From NCBI RefSeq assembly GCF_030730925.1, contig NZ_JAVAMB010000007.1, forward strand, positions 62,001 to 126,000: DNA of 64,000 nt. Reading direction: 5' to 3'. Source of the stretch: Flavobacterium sp. DG2-3. GTDB lineage: Bacteria > Bacteroidota > Bacteroidia > Flavobacteriales > Flavobacteriaceae. Under the pieces are notes generated by a model that was given only the letters and a program-made list of their open reading frames with translations, was not told the origin of the DNA and searched no databases. Shown piece after piece: positions 31,100 to 41,010 of the stretch (the first letter of the stretch is position 1; every line of letters begins with the position of its first letter). Made by a program: the position numbers and the translations under genes.

Positions 31100-31424
31100 T
31101 TAATTTAAATTCTGTCTATTCATTCCGTTTAATCCATCCGAAAAGCCTGTATACGCACTTTTTACGTGTAAACTGAACATTCCATAAAACTTGCTTTTCA
31201 CCTGGAAGCCAAGAAGAATCTTTTGTGCTATCAGTAAAGCCCCATACTGTAATGCCATATCTTTGCTTGGCTGGAATATACTTAGAATACCTATCTACAA
31301 CATATTTTTACATTTCAGCTTGCTTTTGAAGAATACTATCCGCTACATCTGTAGTTGCTACTGCCACATCTAATTGAGATACTTTAATAAGTTTTCCTGT
31401 TGCAGCCAATAACTGAAACACAAT
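31100..31424 (-). pseudogene. C-terminal remnant of a GH10 endo-xylanase
   Basis: The minus strand encodes about 105 codons of the GH10 C-terminus without a start: FQLLAATGKLIKVSQLDV, then QRYGITVWGFTDS, DSSWLPGEKQVLWN and, after a one-base frameshift near 31156-31162, AYTGFSDGLNGMNRQ. TAA at 31308-31310 also interrupts the frame. The ITVWGxTDSxSWL pattern and the final YxGFxDGL are diagnostic of bacterial GH10 xylanases. Roughly two thirds of the ancestral gene, including both catalytic glutamates, is gone. It lies between the two xylan operons in the same orientation. Confidence 0.85.
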
Positions 31425-31525
31425 TTAGAAAAAATACTCAAAATGTTTTCCGTAAATCATTCAGAAATAATTCTTTAAAAGATAAATCCAACATAGCTGA
31501 TTGTTATTCAGACATATACAGACGC

Positions 31526-31556
31526 AAAAAAGCCAGCTCTACTAAAGCTGGCTTTT
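31526..31556 (-). terminator. Terminator of operon B
   Basis: AAAAGCCAGC and GCTGGCTTTT form a 10-bp stem with a 9-base loop; on the minus strand TTTTTT follows. It lies about 50 bp beyond the GH97 stop codon at 31603 and closes the long susC2 operon. Confidence 0.85.
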
Positions 31557-31602
31557 ATCAGAATGAATTAAAGCTCATATGATGATAAGCATGAAAATCA
31601 TT

Positions 31603-33546
31603 TTAATTTGTTATGAGCATTCCTCCATTATGAGGTATCTTTATTTCGACTTCTTTGCTTTTATTTATTTTTAACAAACTTACTTTTCCTTTTAACTGAT
31701 CATCATCGCCATAATAGTTTACCTCTGTGCCAGGAGCAAGCATTTCTAATTTTATTTTTGTTTTCAACACTTGATTTTGGGCATTAATTCCAGCTATATA
31801 CCATTTTGTCCCTTTTCTTCTGCCCAATATCGCATACTTGCCAGGGTAGCCTTCTAAAAAGCGAACCTCATCCCAAACTGTTGGAACTTCTTTCATAAAT
31901 TTTATAGCCCAATCGGGTGCATCATGTAAGTTATTTGGTGCTAAGGCAAAATGCTGCACGCCACTTTGAAATAGTACCGAAGTGGCCAAGGCAAAGACAT
32001 CAGAGGTCTTTCTCTTTGAGCCTTTGTTTGGAATATTATCGCTGTTGTAGAATTGGTTTAAAGCGCTTCCCCCATAATCCATGCTCCCCACCGCATTTCT
32101 TATAAAAGTATGTGTTGCCGCATTTACAGCTTCGTTATCACAGCTCTGCTGTCCAAAATGGAGATTCTCACTTGCCAGAACCGCTTCGCTAGATGCATAA
32201 TTAGGATACATTCGCTCCCAGCCTCGGGGTAAAGTGCAGCCATGAAAAATAACCATAATTCCAAAATCATTAGCATCTGTCAAAATATCTTCATATAGTT
32301 TCATGGTCACCTGCTTGTCTCCTCCAAAAAAATCAACTTTAATGCCTTTAATTCCAATGCTTTTCATCCACGCCATTTCTCTGCGTCTCATTGCTGTATT
32401 ATCCATCAATCCTTTCGGCCCTTGAGGAGCATCATTCCAATAACCATTAGAATTATACCACAAATACAGTCCTACTCCTTTTTTTGAGCCATATTCTGCT
32501 AATTCTGCTATTTTATCACGGCCTATCTGCGTATCCCAAAGCGCATCAATTAAAATGGTTTCATATCCCATCGCAGCACTGAAATCAATGTATTGCTTTT
32601 GCACGGGAAAAGTAGTATTGTTATCCATCTTGATGATCCAGCTCCAAGTGCCTTTTGTATACTGATACTCTTTATAAGCTTCATATTTTGGCTTAACCAA
32701 ATCAAATGGGATAGTCGTTTCGACTATAGGAGCGAGTGTTTCTCCAATAGTGATAGTACGCCATGGTGTTTCTCCTTCAAGAGGTATTCCTGGAGCAGCA
32801 GTTCCGTTTCCGTTGTTTTCGCCCGGCATTGGAAATCCAATAGTATATAATCCGTTTTCATTCCCAATCAATCTGCTCGCACAATAGCCGCTGTCAACTC
32901 CAGTTTCAGAAATTAAAACCCAACCGTTGTTATTTACTTTAAACAAGCACGGAAAAGTGTATCCATTTCCCCAGCCATTTTTTCCAACAGCATCATCTAA
33001 CGTATACGAAGTTTCATAACTGGGACCTGTTCTCGCAAATCCAGTCATCGGGTTGCTTTGCGGACAAAGAAATGTAGTAGTTCCTTTTGGCAGTAAAAAA
33101 CCCGAAGCTTCTTCCTGAACTACGCAAGAAAGCGTTTCTTTTTGTGGGTAAACTTTATATTTAAATGCAAAATTATTATTGCTTACTCTAAAAATTATAT
33201 CCAGAGCTGATCTGCCATCTTTTGTGAATGGAAAAACAGTTTCGTTAGCCGTATAATGGACATTACTTTTTTTGATGTTGCGCAGCTGATAGGATTCATC
33301 AATTGTATTCTGATTGCCATTTTTTTCTAAAGTTAATCCAGTACTGAAATCTCCTGCATTGGTTTTTAGGCCTAATGGAGATTTTTCAATAAACATTTTA
33401 TCATTGTACGTAGCACTATACTGGGGAACTCCATTGCTTACAGAAACCGAAACGATAAGTTTCCCGTCTGGGCTTTTTATTGTCGATTGGGCGTTTAGTT
33501 TACAGAAACTAACTAACCACAAGAATATTAAACTTTTAAAATTCAT
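31603..33546 (-). CDS. GH97 retaining alpha-galactosidase type enzyme
   Basis: This 647-residue enzyme has a signal peptide (1-20), a GH97 N-terminal beta-super-sandwich (about 23-275), a (beta/alpha)8 catalytic barrel (about 280-555) and a C-terminal beta domain. The barrel carries GIKVDFFGGD with D405 where retaining GH97 enzymes have their nucleophile; E454 in ASSEAV is the probable acid/base. Inverting SusB-type alpha-glucosidases lack this Asp. So alpha-galactosidase activity is expected, removing galactose from complex xylan side chains. It is the last gene of operon B. A truncated second GH97 lies at 36579-37052. Confidence 0.87.
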   Translation of the reverse strand: MNFKSLIFLWLVSFCKLNAQSTIKSPDGKLIVSVSVSNGVPQYSATYNDKMFIEKSPLGLKTNAGDFSTGLTLEKNGNQNTIDESYQLRNIKKSNVHYTANETVFPFTKDGRSALDIIFRVSNNNFAFKYKVYPQKETLSCVVQEEASGFLLPKGTTTFLCPQSNPMTGFARTGPSYETSYTLDDAVGKNGWGNGYTFPCLFKVNNNGWVLISETGVDSGYCASRLIGNENGLYTIGFPMPGENNGNGTAAPGIPLEGETPWRTITIGETLAPIVETTIPFDLVKPKYEAYKEYQYTKGTWSWIIKMDNNTTFPVQKQYIDFSAAMGYETILIDALWDTQIGRDKIAELAEYGSKKGVGLYLWYNSNGYWNDAPQGPKGLMDNTAMRRREMAWMKSIGIKGIKVDFFGGDKQVTMKLYEDILTDANDFGIMVIFHGCTLPRGWERMYPNYASSEAVLASENLHFGQQSCDNEAVNAATHTFIRNAVGSMDYGGSALNQFYNSDNIPNKGSKRKTSDVFALATSVLFQSGVQHFALAPNNLHDAPDWAIKFMKEVPTVWDEVRFLEGYPGKYAILGRRKGTKWYIAGINAQNQVLKTKIKLEMLAPGTEVNYYGDDDQLKGKVSLLKINKSKEVEIKIPHNGGMLITN

Positions 33547-33621
33547 AAAATTTATAGATTTATTGCTGGCTAATATTTGAAACTCTTTTTATTCAAAAAA
33601 AATGAGTCTTATTTAAGAAAA

Positions 33622-34980
33622 TTACTTTGAAAACATCCAATAATCAAAATACATGATTTTATCCGCAGCATTTCCTTTGTAAATAAAATAAAGATCATGC
33701 ACTCCCGAAACTTTTTTGACATCTGTTGTAACTAGAGCCCATCTATCATCTCCTCCTGTCATGGGCACTTTTACTGTTCCTATCAATTCTCCATCCAGAC
33801 TATCCAATCTTATTTCCATTGACACATTTCCATTATGCGTAGTACCTACTCGAGCCGTAAATTTTGAAGCTCCTGATTCGCGAAAATCAACATTCTTTAC
33901 TTTTGTATAAGCATCGTTTTTCATCGCTGTTATAAAAACTCCCACTTCTTTGTTCTGCATTGCTTTCACATCTTTTGACCAAGCTATCGTTTCTGCTTCT
34001 GACTTCATGTAAGGATTTAAAGTACTGATTCCTTTTTTTATGCCTTCGGTCATATTCATCTCTTTAACTTTTCCATCAGAACTAAATTGCAGCTCTTCTA
34101 CAGCTACAGATCTTGTGAAGCCACTCCCGCCTGGCAATGCGCCATTGTGATAAAAGAAATATGTTTTTCCTTTAAAATCTATTACTCCGGGATGATTTGT
34201 AAAACTCGTTCCCTGTGTAGGCATTACCACACCCTGATATTTCCATGGCCCAAGCGGACTTTTACCTGTTGAATAACCTATGTGCTCAGAAATTGGCCCT
34301 GCAGCAAAAAACAAATAATACAGCTTATTTCTCTTATAAAGCCAAGGTCCTTCTTCATAAGTGGTAGGCCTGCGAGCATCTTCTTTTCCTGTTCTTTTTC
34401 CAAATGCCTCTTCTGTATTTGGAAATATTTTAATCTCATCATTATAAGAAATCATGTCTTCGTTTAATTTCACATAGTGACAAACTGGATTGCCCCATAA
34501 CAAATAAGCTTGTCCATCAGCATCTATAAATACCGTTGGATCTATATCGGCATTGCTATTTTGTATCAATGATTTTCCCAACGGATCTATAAATGGACCA
34601 TAAGGACTGTCTGATACTGCCACTCCAATGCCATTTCTGCCTTGATTGTCTGTAATTGGAGCATACAAATAAAATTTGCCTTTTCTTTCTATACATTGAA
34701 TTGCCCATGCATTCATTTTGGCCCAGCTAAAATCTTTATATGATAGTACAGCACCATGATCTGTCCAATTTACCATATCTTCTGTCGTATACAGCTTCCA
34801 GTCATTCATAGTAAACCACGTAGAGCCATCTTCATCATGCGATGTATACAGATATAGCTTATTATTGTAAACCATTGGAGCTGGATCGGCGGTATAACTT
34901 GTCTGTACAATAGGGTTTTGAGAAAAACCAAATACGGGAATAATAAAAGCTGCTAAAAATTTTATTTTTTTTAAATACAT
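33622..34980 (-). CDS. GH43 with C-terminal CBM6-like domain (first of two)
   Basis: This 452-residue protein has a signal peptide (1-20, FGFSQ), a GH43 propeller (about 22-320) with base D32 (TADPAP), D147 (ADIDPTV) and acid E210 (EEGPWLYK), and a CBM6-like beta-sandwich (about 325-452, AETIAWS near its start, HDLYFIY and YFDYWMF near its end). This combination is common in arabinoxylan arabinofuranohydrolases and xylosidases. It differs from its neighbour at 35031 by a longer loop around 185-208. Operon B. Confidence 0.9.
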   Translation of the reverse strand: MYLKKIKFLAAFIIPVFGFSQNPIVQTSYTADPAPMVYNNKLYLYTSHDEDGSTWFTMNDWKLYTTEDMVNWTDHGAVLSYKDFSWAKMNAWAIQCIERKGKFYLYAPITDNQGRNGIGVAVSDSPYGPFIDPLGKSLIQNSNADIDPTVFIDADGQAYLLWGNPVCHYVKLNEDMISYNDEIKIFPNTEEAFGKRTGKEDARRPTTYEEGPWLYKRNKLYYLFFAAGPISEHIGYSTGKSPLGPWKYQGVVMPTQGTSFTNHPGVIDFKGKTYFFYHNGALPGGSGFTRSVAVEELQFSSDGKVKEMNMTEGIKKGISTLNPYMKSEAETIAWSKDVKAMQNKEVGVFITAMKNDAYTKVKNVDFRESGASKFTARVGTTHNGNVSMEIRLDSLDGELIGTVKVPMTGGDDRWALVTTDVKKVSGVHDLYFIYKGNAADKIMYFDYWMFSK

Positions 34981-35030
34981 TTTAATATGACTTATTAACT
35001 ATTTATAATTTAAAAATTTAGAGACAAAAA

Positions 35031-36365
35031 TTATTTAAAAATCCACCAATCTAGATTAAACATAGATTTTTCTCCCTGAAATACAAAAAAGATATTGTGA
35101 AGACCTTTTATTTTATTAACCTTACAGGTAAAATCTTTCCAATTATCCAAGCTTCCAGTATTTTTTATCTCGCAGACTCCTAAAAGCGTCCCCTCTTTAT
35201 CATCTAAATGAATTTCTATTTTGCCTCCCGAAACAGAAGATGCATTTACTAAAAAGGTTTTTGGTGATTTCTTAAAATTAACCGCTTTAACTTCAATGTA
35301 ATCGTTGTTGTCTATTTGGGTTATAAAAACTCCCTTCTTAGCATTTTTATCCGATTTTACCCCTTCGCTCCAAGCAATTGTTTCGGCTTCAACACGATTA
35401 AAAGGATTTATATCCCCTACTGCTTCTGGACCGTTTACAGAAAAGTAAGATAGCGTCTTTATCGTTCCATCTGGATTATAAATGATTTCATCCAGATCTA
35501 CCGAACGCCTTTCATAAAATGTAGAAGTTTGTCTTTTTATAACATCATAACTATGTCCAAAAACATACGATTTTCCTTTATAATCAATAATTCCGGGATG
35601 ATTTCCTCTTGTTTTTTCGCTCGCTTCTATGACCATTCCCTTGTATTCCCAAGGTCCTGTTAGAGAATTGCCCATAGCATATCCAATTCCTTCCGGACAA
35701 CAGGTTGAAGCATAAGACAGGTAATATTTTCCTTTTCTTTTGTAAATCCATGGTCCTTCCTGATAATTCTTTGGTTTTGTTGGTTCTTTTATCACATCTC
35801 CCGAATAAGAGATCATATCTTCATTTAATTTTACGTAATAAACATCCGGATTACCCCAGTACAAATAAGCTTGTCCATCATCGTCTATAAAAGGAGACGG
35901 ATCAATATCATTCCATTTATGATCAGTATCTATTAATCGTTTACCCAATGGATCTTTAAAAGGGCCATATGGACTATCTGAAACTAAAACGCCTATTCCA
36001 TTTCCATGCATTGGTGCATATAGATAAAATTTCCCATTACGCTCAATAGTCTGAATTGCCCAAGCCCCGTTGTCTTGTCTTGCCCAGCTAAAATCTTTTA
36101 AAGAGGCTACAGCTCCTCTATCGGTCCAGTTTACCATATCTGTGGAAGTATACAAAAGCCAGTCAAGCATTTTGAATCCTTCTGCATCATCTTCATCATG
36201 AGAAGTATATAAAAAAACAATATCCTTATAAACCATTGGGGCTGGATCGGCGGTATATTTCGTCTGGATTATCGGTTTTTGCTTAATATCACTTTGAGCA
36301 ATTCCATGAAAAGAAATCATTATAAAAGAGCAGAAAACTATAATTTTATGAGTGCTTTTATTCAT
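35031..36365 (-). CDS. GH43 with C-terminal CBM6-like domain (second of two)
   Basis: This 444-residue protein has a signal peptide (1-24), a GH43 propeller with base D40 (TADPAP), D155 (NDIDPSPF) and acid E203 (YQEGPWIYK), and a CBM6-like domain (about 315-444, [20 protein letters not shown] at the end). It is paralogous to the gene directly downstream (50-bp gap), indicating tandem duplication followed by divergence. Arabinofuranosidase or xylosidase on arabinoxylan is expected; exact linkage is unknown. Confidence 0.9.
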   Translation of the reverse strand: MNKSTHKIIVFCSFIMISFHGIAQSDIKQKPIIQTKYTADPAPMVYKDIVFLYTSHDEDDAEGFKMLDWLLYTSTDMVNWTDRGAVASLKDFSWARQDNGAWAIQTIERNGKFYLYAPMHGNGIGVLVSDSPYGPFKDPLGKRLIDTDHKWNDIDPSPFIDDDGQAYLYWGNPDVYYVKLNEDMISYSGDVIKEPTKPKNYQEGPWIYKRKGKYYLSYASTCCPEGIGYAMGNSLTGPWEYKGMVIEASEKTRGNHPGIIDYKGKSYVFGHSYDVIKRQTSTFYERRSVDLDEIIYNPDGTIKTLSYFSVNGPEAVGDINPFNRVEAETIAWSEGVKSDKNAKKGVFITQIDNNDYIEVKAVNFKKSPKTFLVNASSVSGGKIEIHLDDKEGTLLGVCEIKNTGSLDNWKDFTCKVNKIKGLHNIFFVFQGEKSMFNLDWWIFK

Positions 36366-36417
36366 AATATTTAATTTAAAAATTTTTGAATTATATAATT
36401 TGATACTTCATTATTCC

Positions 36418-37052
36418 TTACAACTTTACCGAAATTTGATTTCCGTTGTAACTAATTATTTTTTCCAATTCCTTTGCAGATGCATCTGATTCTAAGTGAT
36501 CTGAAGATATTTTTATAATTTTAAATCTGCGTTGCTTTATCATTTCAGGAAACGATCCCTGTTGTTTATTGATGGTTATGCTGTCAATTCATCTGAAATC
36601 GTATAAGTTCCTTTTTTTTCTGGAAATTCATAACTAAATGCGATTCCGTCATTATAGACTCTCAGAATCACATTTAAAAGCGATTTTGGCTCATTTTCGA
36701 AATGCAAAACCATTTCATTTGCTGTATTGGATCGTTGCGCTTTCTTGCCATGCAATGCGGTATACTGTTCTTTAATCAGCACACACTTACTAATCTTTTT
36801 TAGTTTTAAGTCTTTTGAAAAGGTCTGGTCGTTTCGTACAATTCCCAAATCTATTTTTAGAATTATTTCATCATGTTTGTCTTTGTTGCCGTAATTCACC
36901 TGCAAATACCAATTTCCAGAATTAGCATTCTGACTGTCAAATAATGCAACCGCTATTTTTTGATTCGGAGAAGTCAAAACTACTTTCTGTCCATACGAAT
37001 AAGCAATCGTAAGCAGAAACAAAACAAGACTGAATCTAGATTTTATATTCAT
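36418..37052 (-). pseudogene. Deletion chimera: GH97 5' end joined to GH31 3' end
   Basis: From ATG 37052 (37064 is an alternative) the frame encodes a signal peptide (to AYSYGQ) and the start of a GH97 N-terminal domain (LTSPNQKIAVALF ... YNDGIAFSYEFPEKKG ... SDELTA) and stops at TAA 36576-36578 after 158 residues. Immediately after, in another frame, 55 codons match the C-terminal end of GH31 enzymes (ITINKQQGSFPEMIKQRRF, then ISYNGNQISVKL) down to TAA 36418-36420. The join lies at TTGACAGCATAACC, where the expected GH97 (ELTAF) and GH31 (DSITI) coding sequences could share GACAGCAT. One large deletion removing the GH97 body and most of an adjacent GH31 (alpha-xylosidase type) gene explains this. 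Confidence 0.78.
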
Positions 37053-37074
37053 TTTAATATGCATTTTATAAGGA

Positions 37075-38652
37075 CTATTTCGTTTCTGAAATCTTTTCAT
37101 CAATTCTGAAATAATCAAAATCGGCGAAACCTCCAGCAGTTTTAGTAGCGTAATTAAACAACCCGAATCTATAGCCCATAAAATGCGGAATGGTATATGG
37201 CATCTTAATAGATTTTCCAATGCTGATCCATTTTTTGCCGTCTAAACTGTAATAAAATCTTCCCTGATCTGCTTGATTTCTAAAATCGCATTCGGCTTTA
37301 AAATATATTTTGTTCTGATTTAATGGAATAATTTCTATTTCTTTTGGATTTCCTTTTTCAGCATCCATCATCATAATTCTTTTTTCCCAATTACCTATTT
37401 TTACTCCAACCAAGCCAAAATCTTTTTGCAGTAGCGAAAGTCCAGCAAAATCTCCTTCTTTCATCTTTGAAAGTTCAAGCATTGTGGATGCTGAACATAC
37501 AGGACCAAAAGTTCTCTGCGTCAAAATATTTTTTACCTGCGTAAAACTGCTGTCTATTCTGGATGTTTTTAATCTTAAATAGCCTTTCCTTTCTTTGACA
37601 GACCAGTTTGCATTATCGGGATTATGATTCCATTGCCAAACCAAAGGCAGATCACTTTCTTCGCTTTTACGATTAAACTCGTCTGAGTTTACGATTCCGC
37701 GAATAAGGCTTTTATTGGCAGGAAGATCTAAATTTTGAGGGACTTTGCCATTTTCTCCCAATATTGGCCAGCCATTTTCCCATTTTACAGGAACCAGATA
37801 CGGAATACGTCCCACACCTCCTGCATCTCTAAATAAATACGAAAACCATCTGCCGTCTGGAGTATCAATGAGTCCGCCTTGAGCAACGCCCAAATCCTGC
37901 AGTCCGATCTTTCCTTCCCAAGGTCCTTCAATAGCATCTGCTCTGTGTATAATTACGGTACGCATGCCATTTTTTGGCCAGCAGATATTAAACAGATAAT
38001 ATTTTCCTTTAATCTTAAAAAGCTGTGATCCTTCTGCCGGAAGCATAATCTCGCTTTGTGCAGGCGCATTGGCATTTTCTATTAAAACTTTCTTGGTTTC
38101 TTCTTTTACTCCTGATAAATCCTCTTTTAATTCGACTATTTGAAGTTTTCCTCCTCCCCAAATCAAGTACACTTTTCCATTATCATCAAAGAAAAGAGAA
38201 TGGTCATGATAAGAATTATTTAAAACAGTTCTTTTCCATGGGCCTTTTTCAATATTTTTTGCAGAAAAAATATAGGTTTTACCCGTTGTTCCCGAAAAAG
38301 TACTCACATAATATACACCATTCTGATAACGCAGACTGCTCGCCCACGAACCTCTGCCATAATCATTTTTCCCATGATCTAAATTCAGCCGGTCATCATG
38401 ATCTTCCAAGGTTTGATAGGCATAATTAACAAGATCCCAATTCACTAAATCCTTAGATTTCATAATAGGAACCCCAGGATTCATATGCATTGTGGTACTG
38501 CTCATATAATAAGCATCATTAAACCTGATTATAGATAAATCAGGGACATCTGCAAAAATAATGGGATTTTGGGCTTTTACTTTTTGAGAATGACTTGTTA
38601 CAATGGTAAATGTAATCGCTAAAAAACCATAAATAAAATCTTTTGTTTTCAT
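37075..38652 (-). CDS. GH43 with C-terminal beta-sandwich (subfamily 12-like)
   Basis: This 525-residue protein has a signal peptide (1-28, KVKAQ), a GH43 propeller (about 30-315) with base D38 (ADVPDLS), D150 (YHDHSLFF) and acid E207 (PAEGSQ), then a beta-xylosidase C-terminal concanavalin-like domain (about 320-520). The arrangement is that of large GH43 arabinofuranosidases or xylosidases. It precedes the GH97/GH31 remnant by 22 bp, so any deletion there did not touch it. Confidence 0.88.
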   Translation of the reverse strand: MKTKDFIYGFLAITFTIVTSHSQKVKAQNPIIFADVPDLSIIRFNDAYYMSSTTMHMNPGVPIMKSKDLVNWDLVNYAYQTLEDHDDRLNLDHGKNDYGRGSWASSLRYQNGVYYVSTFSGTTGKTYIFSAKNIEKGPWKRTVLNNSYHDHSLFFDDNGKVYLIWGGGKLQIVELKEDLSGVKEETKKVLIENANAPAQSEIMLPAEGSQLFKIKGKYYLFNICWPKNGMRTVIIHRADAIEGPWEGKIGLQDLGVAQGGLIDTPDGRWFSYLFRDAGGVGRIPYLVPVKWENGWPILGENGKVPQNLDLPANKSLIRGIVNSDEFNRKSEESDLPLVWQWNHNPDNANWSVKERKGYLRLKTSRIDSSFTQVKNILTQRTFGPVCSASTMLELSKMKEGDFAGLSLLQKDFGLVGVKIGNWEKRIMMMDAEKGNPKEIEIIPLNQNKIYFKAECDFRNQADQGRFYYSLDGKKWISIGKSIKMPYTIPHFMGYRFGLFNYATKTAGGFADFDYFRIDEKISETK

Positions 38653-38706
38653 TGTTGTTGTTTATTTTCGGGATCTCTGAAAAATGTCTAAAAGAGATCT
38701 TATTCG

Positions 38707-40989
38707 TTAATTCGTAACAATACTAAGCTGGGAAAATTTTGGGCTGATCTTGCCATCTTTTGTTAGAATTTTAATGTTCAGCACTTCCTTATTATCTATT
38801 TTTATTTTGATTGTTTTTGTATTGGCTGAAGTTATTACCGCTGGCTTTTCATTGATTAAAATAGTAATATTGTCCAAGTTGAATTCATCTAAAACATCTA
38901 TATTCAAAAACTGACCTTTGCTATTTTTGTTCAGCATTTGATAAGAGATATAGGCACGTGTATTTCGCCAGAACTTTCCGTCCTCGTAACCAGAATTGCT
39001 TTTTTCCCCTTTGTACAAATGATCGACTTCCGGCTGCTGTTCACCGCAGTTTATTTTATCTATTGTTTTGGCCTCAAGTGCCATAGCTTCAATTTCCTGC
39101 TTCTTCAGCAACTCCTGCTTTTCCTTATATTCTTCTTTGGAATACGTTTGAAAATACATTTGATAGCGGGCATCGTGCACTTCAAAAAAAGGCTCCAATT
39201 CTAATGAATCTAAGCGATATCTTAAACTGCCTGCTGCTTTAAGTTTCGATACATAATCTGCTTTGTCCCCAACCAATGCATACGCTTTATCAAGCGGAAT
39301 AAATTTTCCTTTTGCAGCGTGTCCCATTCGGCTTTCATCTGCAACCAAGCCGTCTAATCCTTCTGTCGAAGTTTTGGCAGCCAATACGATTGGCCCATTG
39401 ACAAATGCACTCCAATTGGAACCGTCCGGCAGATTTTCTAAATGTATTGACGTTTTAAATCTGACACTTATTTTATCTCCCGTTTTCCATTTTCTTGAAA
39501 TCGTGACATATTCAGTGGGTTTAGACGCTATTTTCTGTTCTTTTCCATTCACTAATATTTCAAAACTTTCAGCCCATTTTGGATAACGGATATCCAAAGC
39601 GAAGTGTTTTGATTTTTTAAGTTTTAAAACTAACTCTGTCTGATTCTCATAAGGGAATTTTGTGGTTTGTTCCAACTCTATACCTTTTTCTTTCCACTTT
39701 AAAATCGACGGAATAAAAAGATTTACAAAAAGATCATTTTGTGTATGGCTGTAAATTAATTCTCCATATTTGGTGTGATTTTCAAGTCCCGTTCCCACAC
39801 AGCACCACATGCTTGTCTGGGGCTGAGAATACACACGGTAATGGTTTGGACGAATAGGCGTGAAATACACAAAACCTCCTTTTTCTGGATGCTGGCTCGA
39901 AAGGATATGATTGTAAAGTGTTCTTTCGTAAAAATCCAGATAATGCACATCATTTTTATCTAGAAACAAAGCCTTTGCAAGACGTTCCATATTGTACGAA
40001 TTGCAGGTTTCCGGTCCTTCATTAGATTTTACCATGCCGCTGAAATCGTTTACAGGATTAAAATGTTCTGCCACACTGTTTCCGCCAAATGCAACTGTTC
40101 TTTTTTGCGTTACATTATCCCAAAAAAACTGCACGCCATCTGACCATTCTTTATTATCAGATAGTGCGGCAATCTTTTCAAAACCAACCACTTTTGGTAT
40201 TTGAGTATTAGCGTGAAGTCCTGTGAGTTTGTCTTCTTTCTGCAATAACGGATTCAGGAAAGCTTTTTGAGATAATTGTTCAGCCGTTTCAAGATATTTT
40301 TTGTTTTTTGTAATGATATACAGATCGGCAAAAGATTCATTTATGCCTCCGTGCTCAGTAGCTAAAACTTTCTGGATCTGCTCATCAGAAAGCGGATGGA
40401 GTAATTCTACAAACCAATCTCCTAATTTTATTACTATTTCTTTCGCTTTCTTGCTTCCAGTATACTGATAAGCATCAATTAGACCAGCAAAAAGTTTGTG
40501 AATGTTGTAAATAGGAACCCAGGTATTATTCAAACCAAAACTGCTTCCGTCTATGTCTCCTTTATGGATTCGATCCCAAAAAACTTTACCCTGCGGAATG
40601 CCTCCAACATAGCCATTGCCATTTTTAGTCTGACAGCGCGCCAATTCTGAAAGCATATAGTCTAACCTATCTTTAAGCTCTTTGTTTCCAGTAGATGCAT
40701 ACATCATAGCTAAAGCCGAAAGGTAATGTCCGCCGATATGCCCATCCAATCCTATACTTTCCCAATTGCCATAACGATCTGCTTTTGGCGGAAGTCCAGA
40801 TTCTAATAAATAAGGCGCTAGAAGTTTGTCAGGATCTAAATCTAAAATATACTTTAGATCTACATCTTGAGCATTTTTAAACGGTCCATCTTTCAGTTGT
40901 ACTTCGCTTAAATCAAATAACTTCATTTGGGCCGATGTATTGGCTCCTATCATTAAGGCGAATAGGCAAAATAAAATGTTGTTTATCAT
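38707..40989 (-). CDS. GH127-family glycosidase (beta-L-arabinofuranosidase type)
   Basis: This 760-residue protein (formerly DUF1680) has a signal peptide (1-20). The zinc-thiolate active site of GH127 is intact: E327 and C329 (GPETC) and the vicinal pair C396-C397 (WCCVGTG), with E308 (AEHF) as probable acid/base. In HypBA1 one of the paired cysteines is the nucleophile. Known GH127 members remove beta-L-arabinofuranose, and some act on rare pectic sugars. Neither is a typical xylan decoration, so its role here is unclear. The region after about residue 600 is a family-typical accessory beta domain. Operon B. Confidence 0.9.
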   Translation of the reverse strand: MINNILFCLFALMIGANTSAQMKLFDLSEVQLKDGPFKNAQDVDLKYILDLDPDKLLAPYLLESGLPPKADRYGNWESIGLDGHIGGHYLSALAMMYASTGNKELKDRLDYMLSELARCQTKNGNGYVGGIPQGKVFWDRIHKGDIDGSSFGLNNTWVPIYNIHKLFAGLIDAYQYTGSKKAKEIVIKLGDWFVELLHPLSDEQIQKVLATEHGGINESFADLYIITKNKKYLETAEQLSQKAFLNPLLQKEDKLTGLHANTQIPKVVGFEKIAALSDNKEWSDGVQFFWDNVTQKRTVAFGGNSVAEHFNPVNDFSGMVKSNEGPETCNSYNMERLAKALFLDKNDVHYLDFYERTLYNHILSSQHPEKGGFVYFTPIRPNHYRVYSQPQTSMWCCVGTGLENHTKYGELIYSHTQNDLFVNLFIPSILKWKEKGIELEQTTKFPYENQTELVLKLKKSKHFALDIRYPKWAESFEILVNGKEQKIASKPTEYVTISRKWKTGDKISVRFKTSIHLENLPDGSNWSAFVNGPIVLAAKTSTEGLDGLVADESRMGHAAKGKFIPLDKAYALVGDKADYVSKLKAAGSLRYRLDSLELEPFFEVHDARYQMYFQTYSKEEYKEKQELLKKQEIEAMALEAKTIDKINCGEQQPEVDHLYKGEKSNSGYEDGKFWRNTRAYISYQMLNKNSKGQFLNIDVLDEFNLDNITILINEKPAVITSANTKTIKIKIDNKEVLNIKILTKDGKISPKFSQLSIVTN

Positions 40990-41010
40990 TATAGATTGAA
41001 TTTGAATTTA

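Noticed and set aside
30973..31176. Plus-strand 67-codon frame containing operator O2
   Set aside because: AT-rich, low-complexity and partly antisense to the GH10 remnant; no initiation signal.
37053..37220. Upstream extension of the GH97-fragment frame to an earlier ATG
   Set aside because: It overlaps the end of the GH43 gene at 37075 and would bury the signal peptide; ATG 37052 or 37064 fits better.
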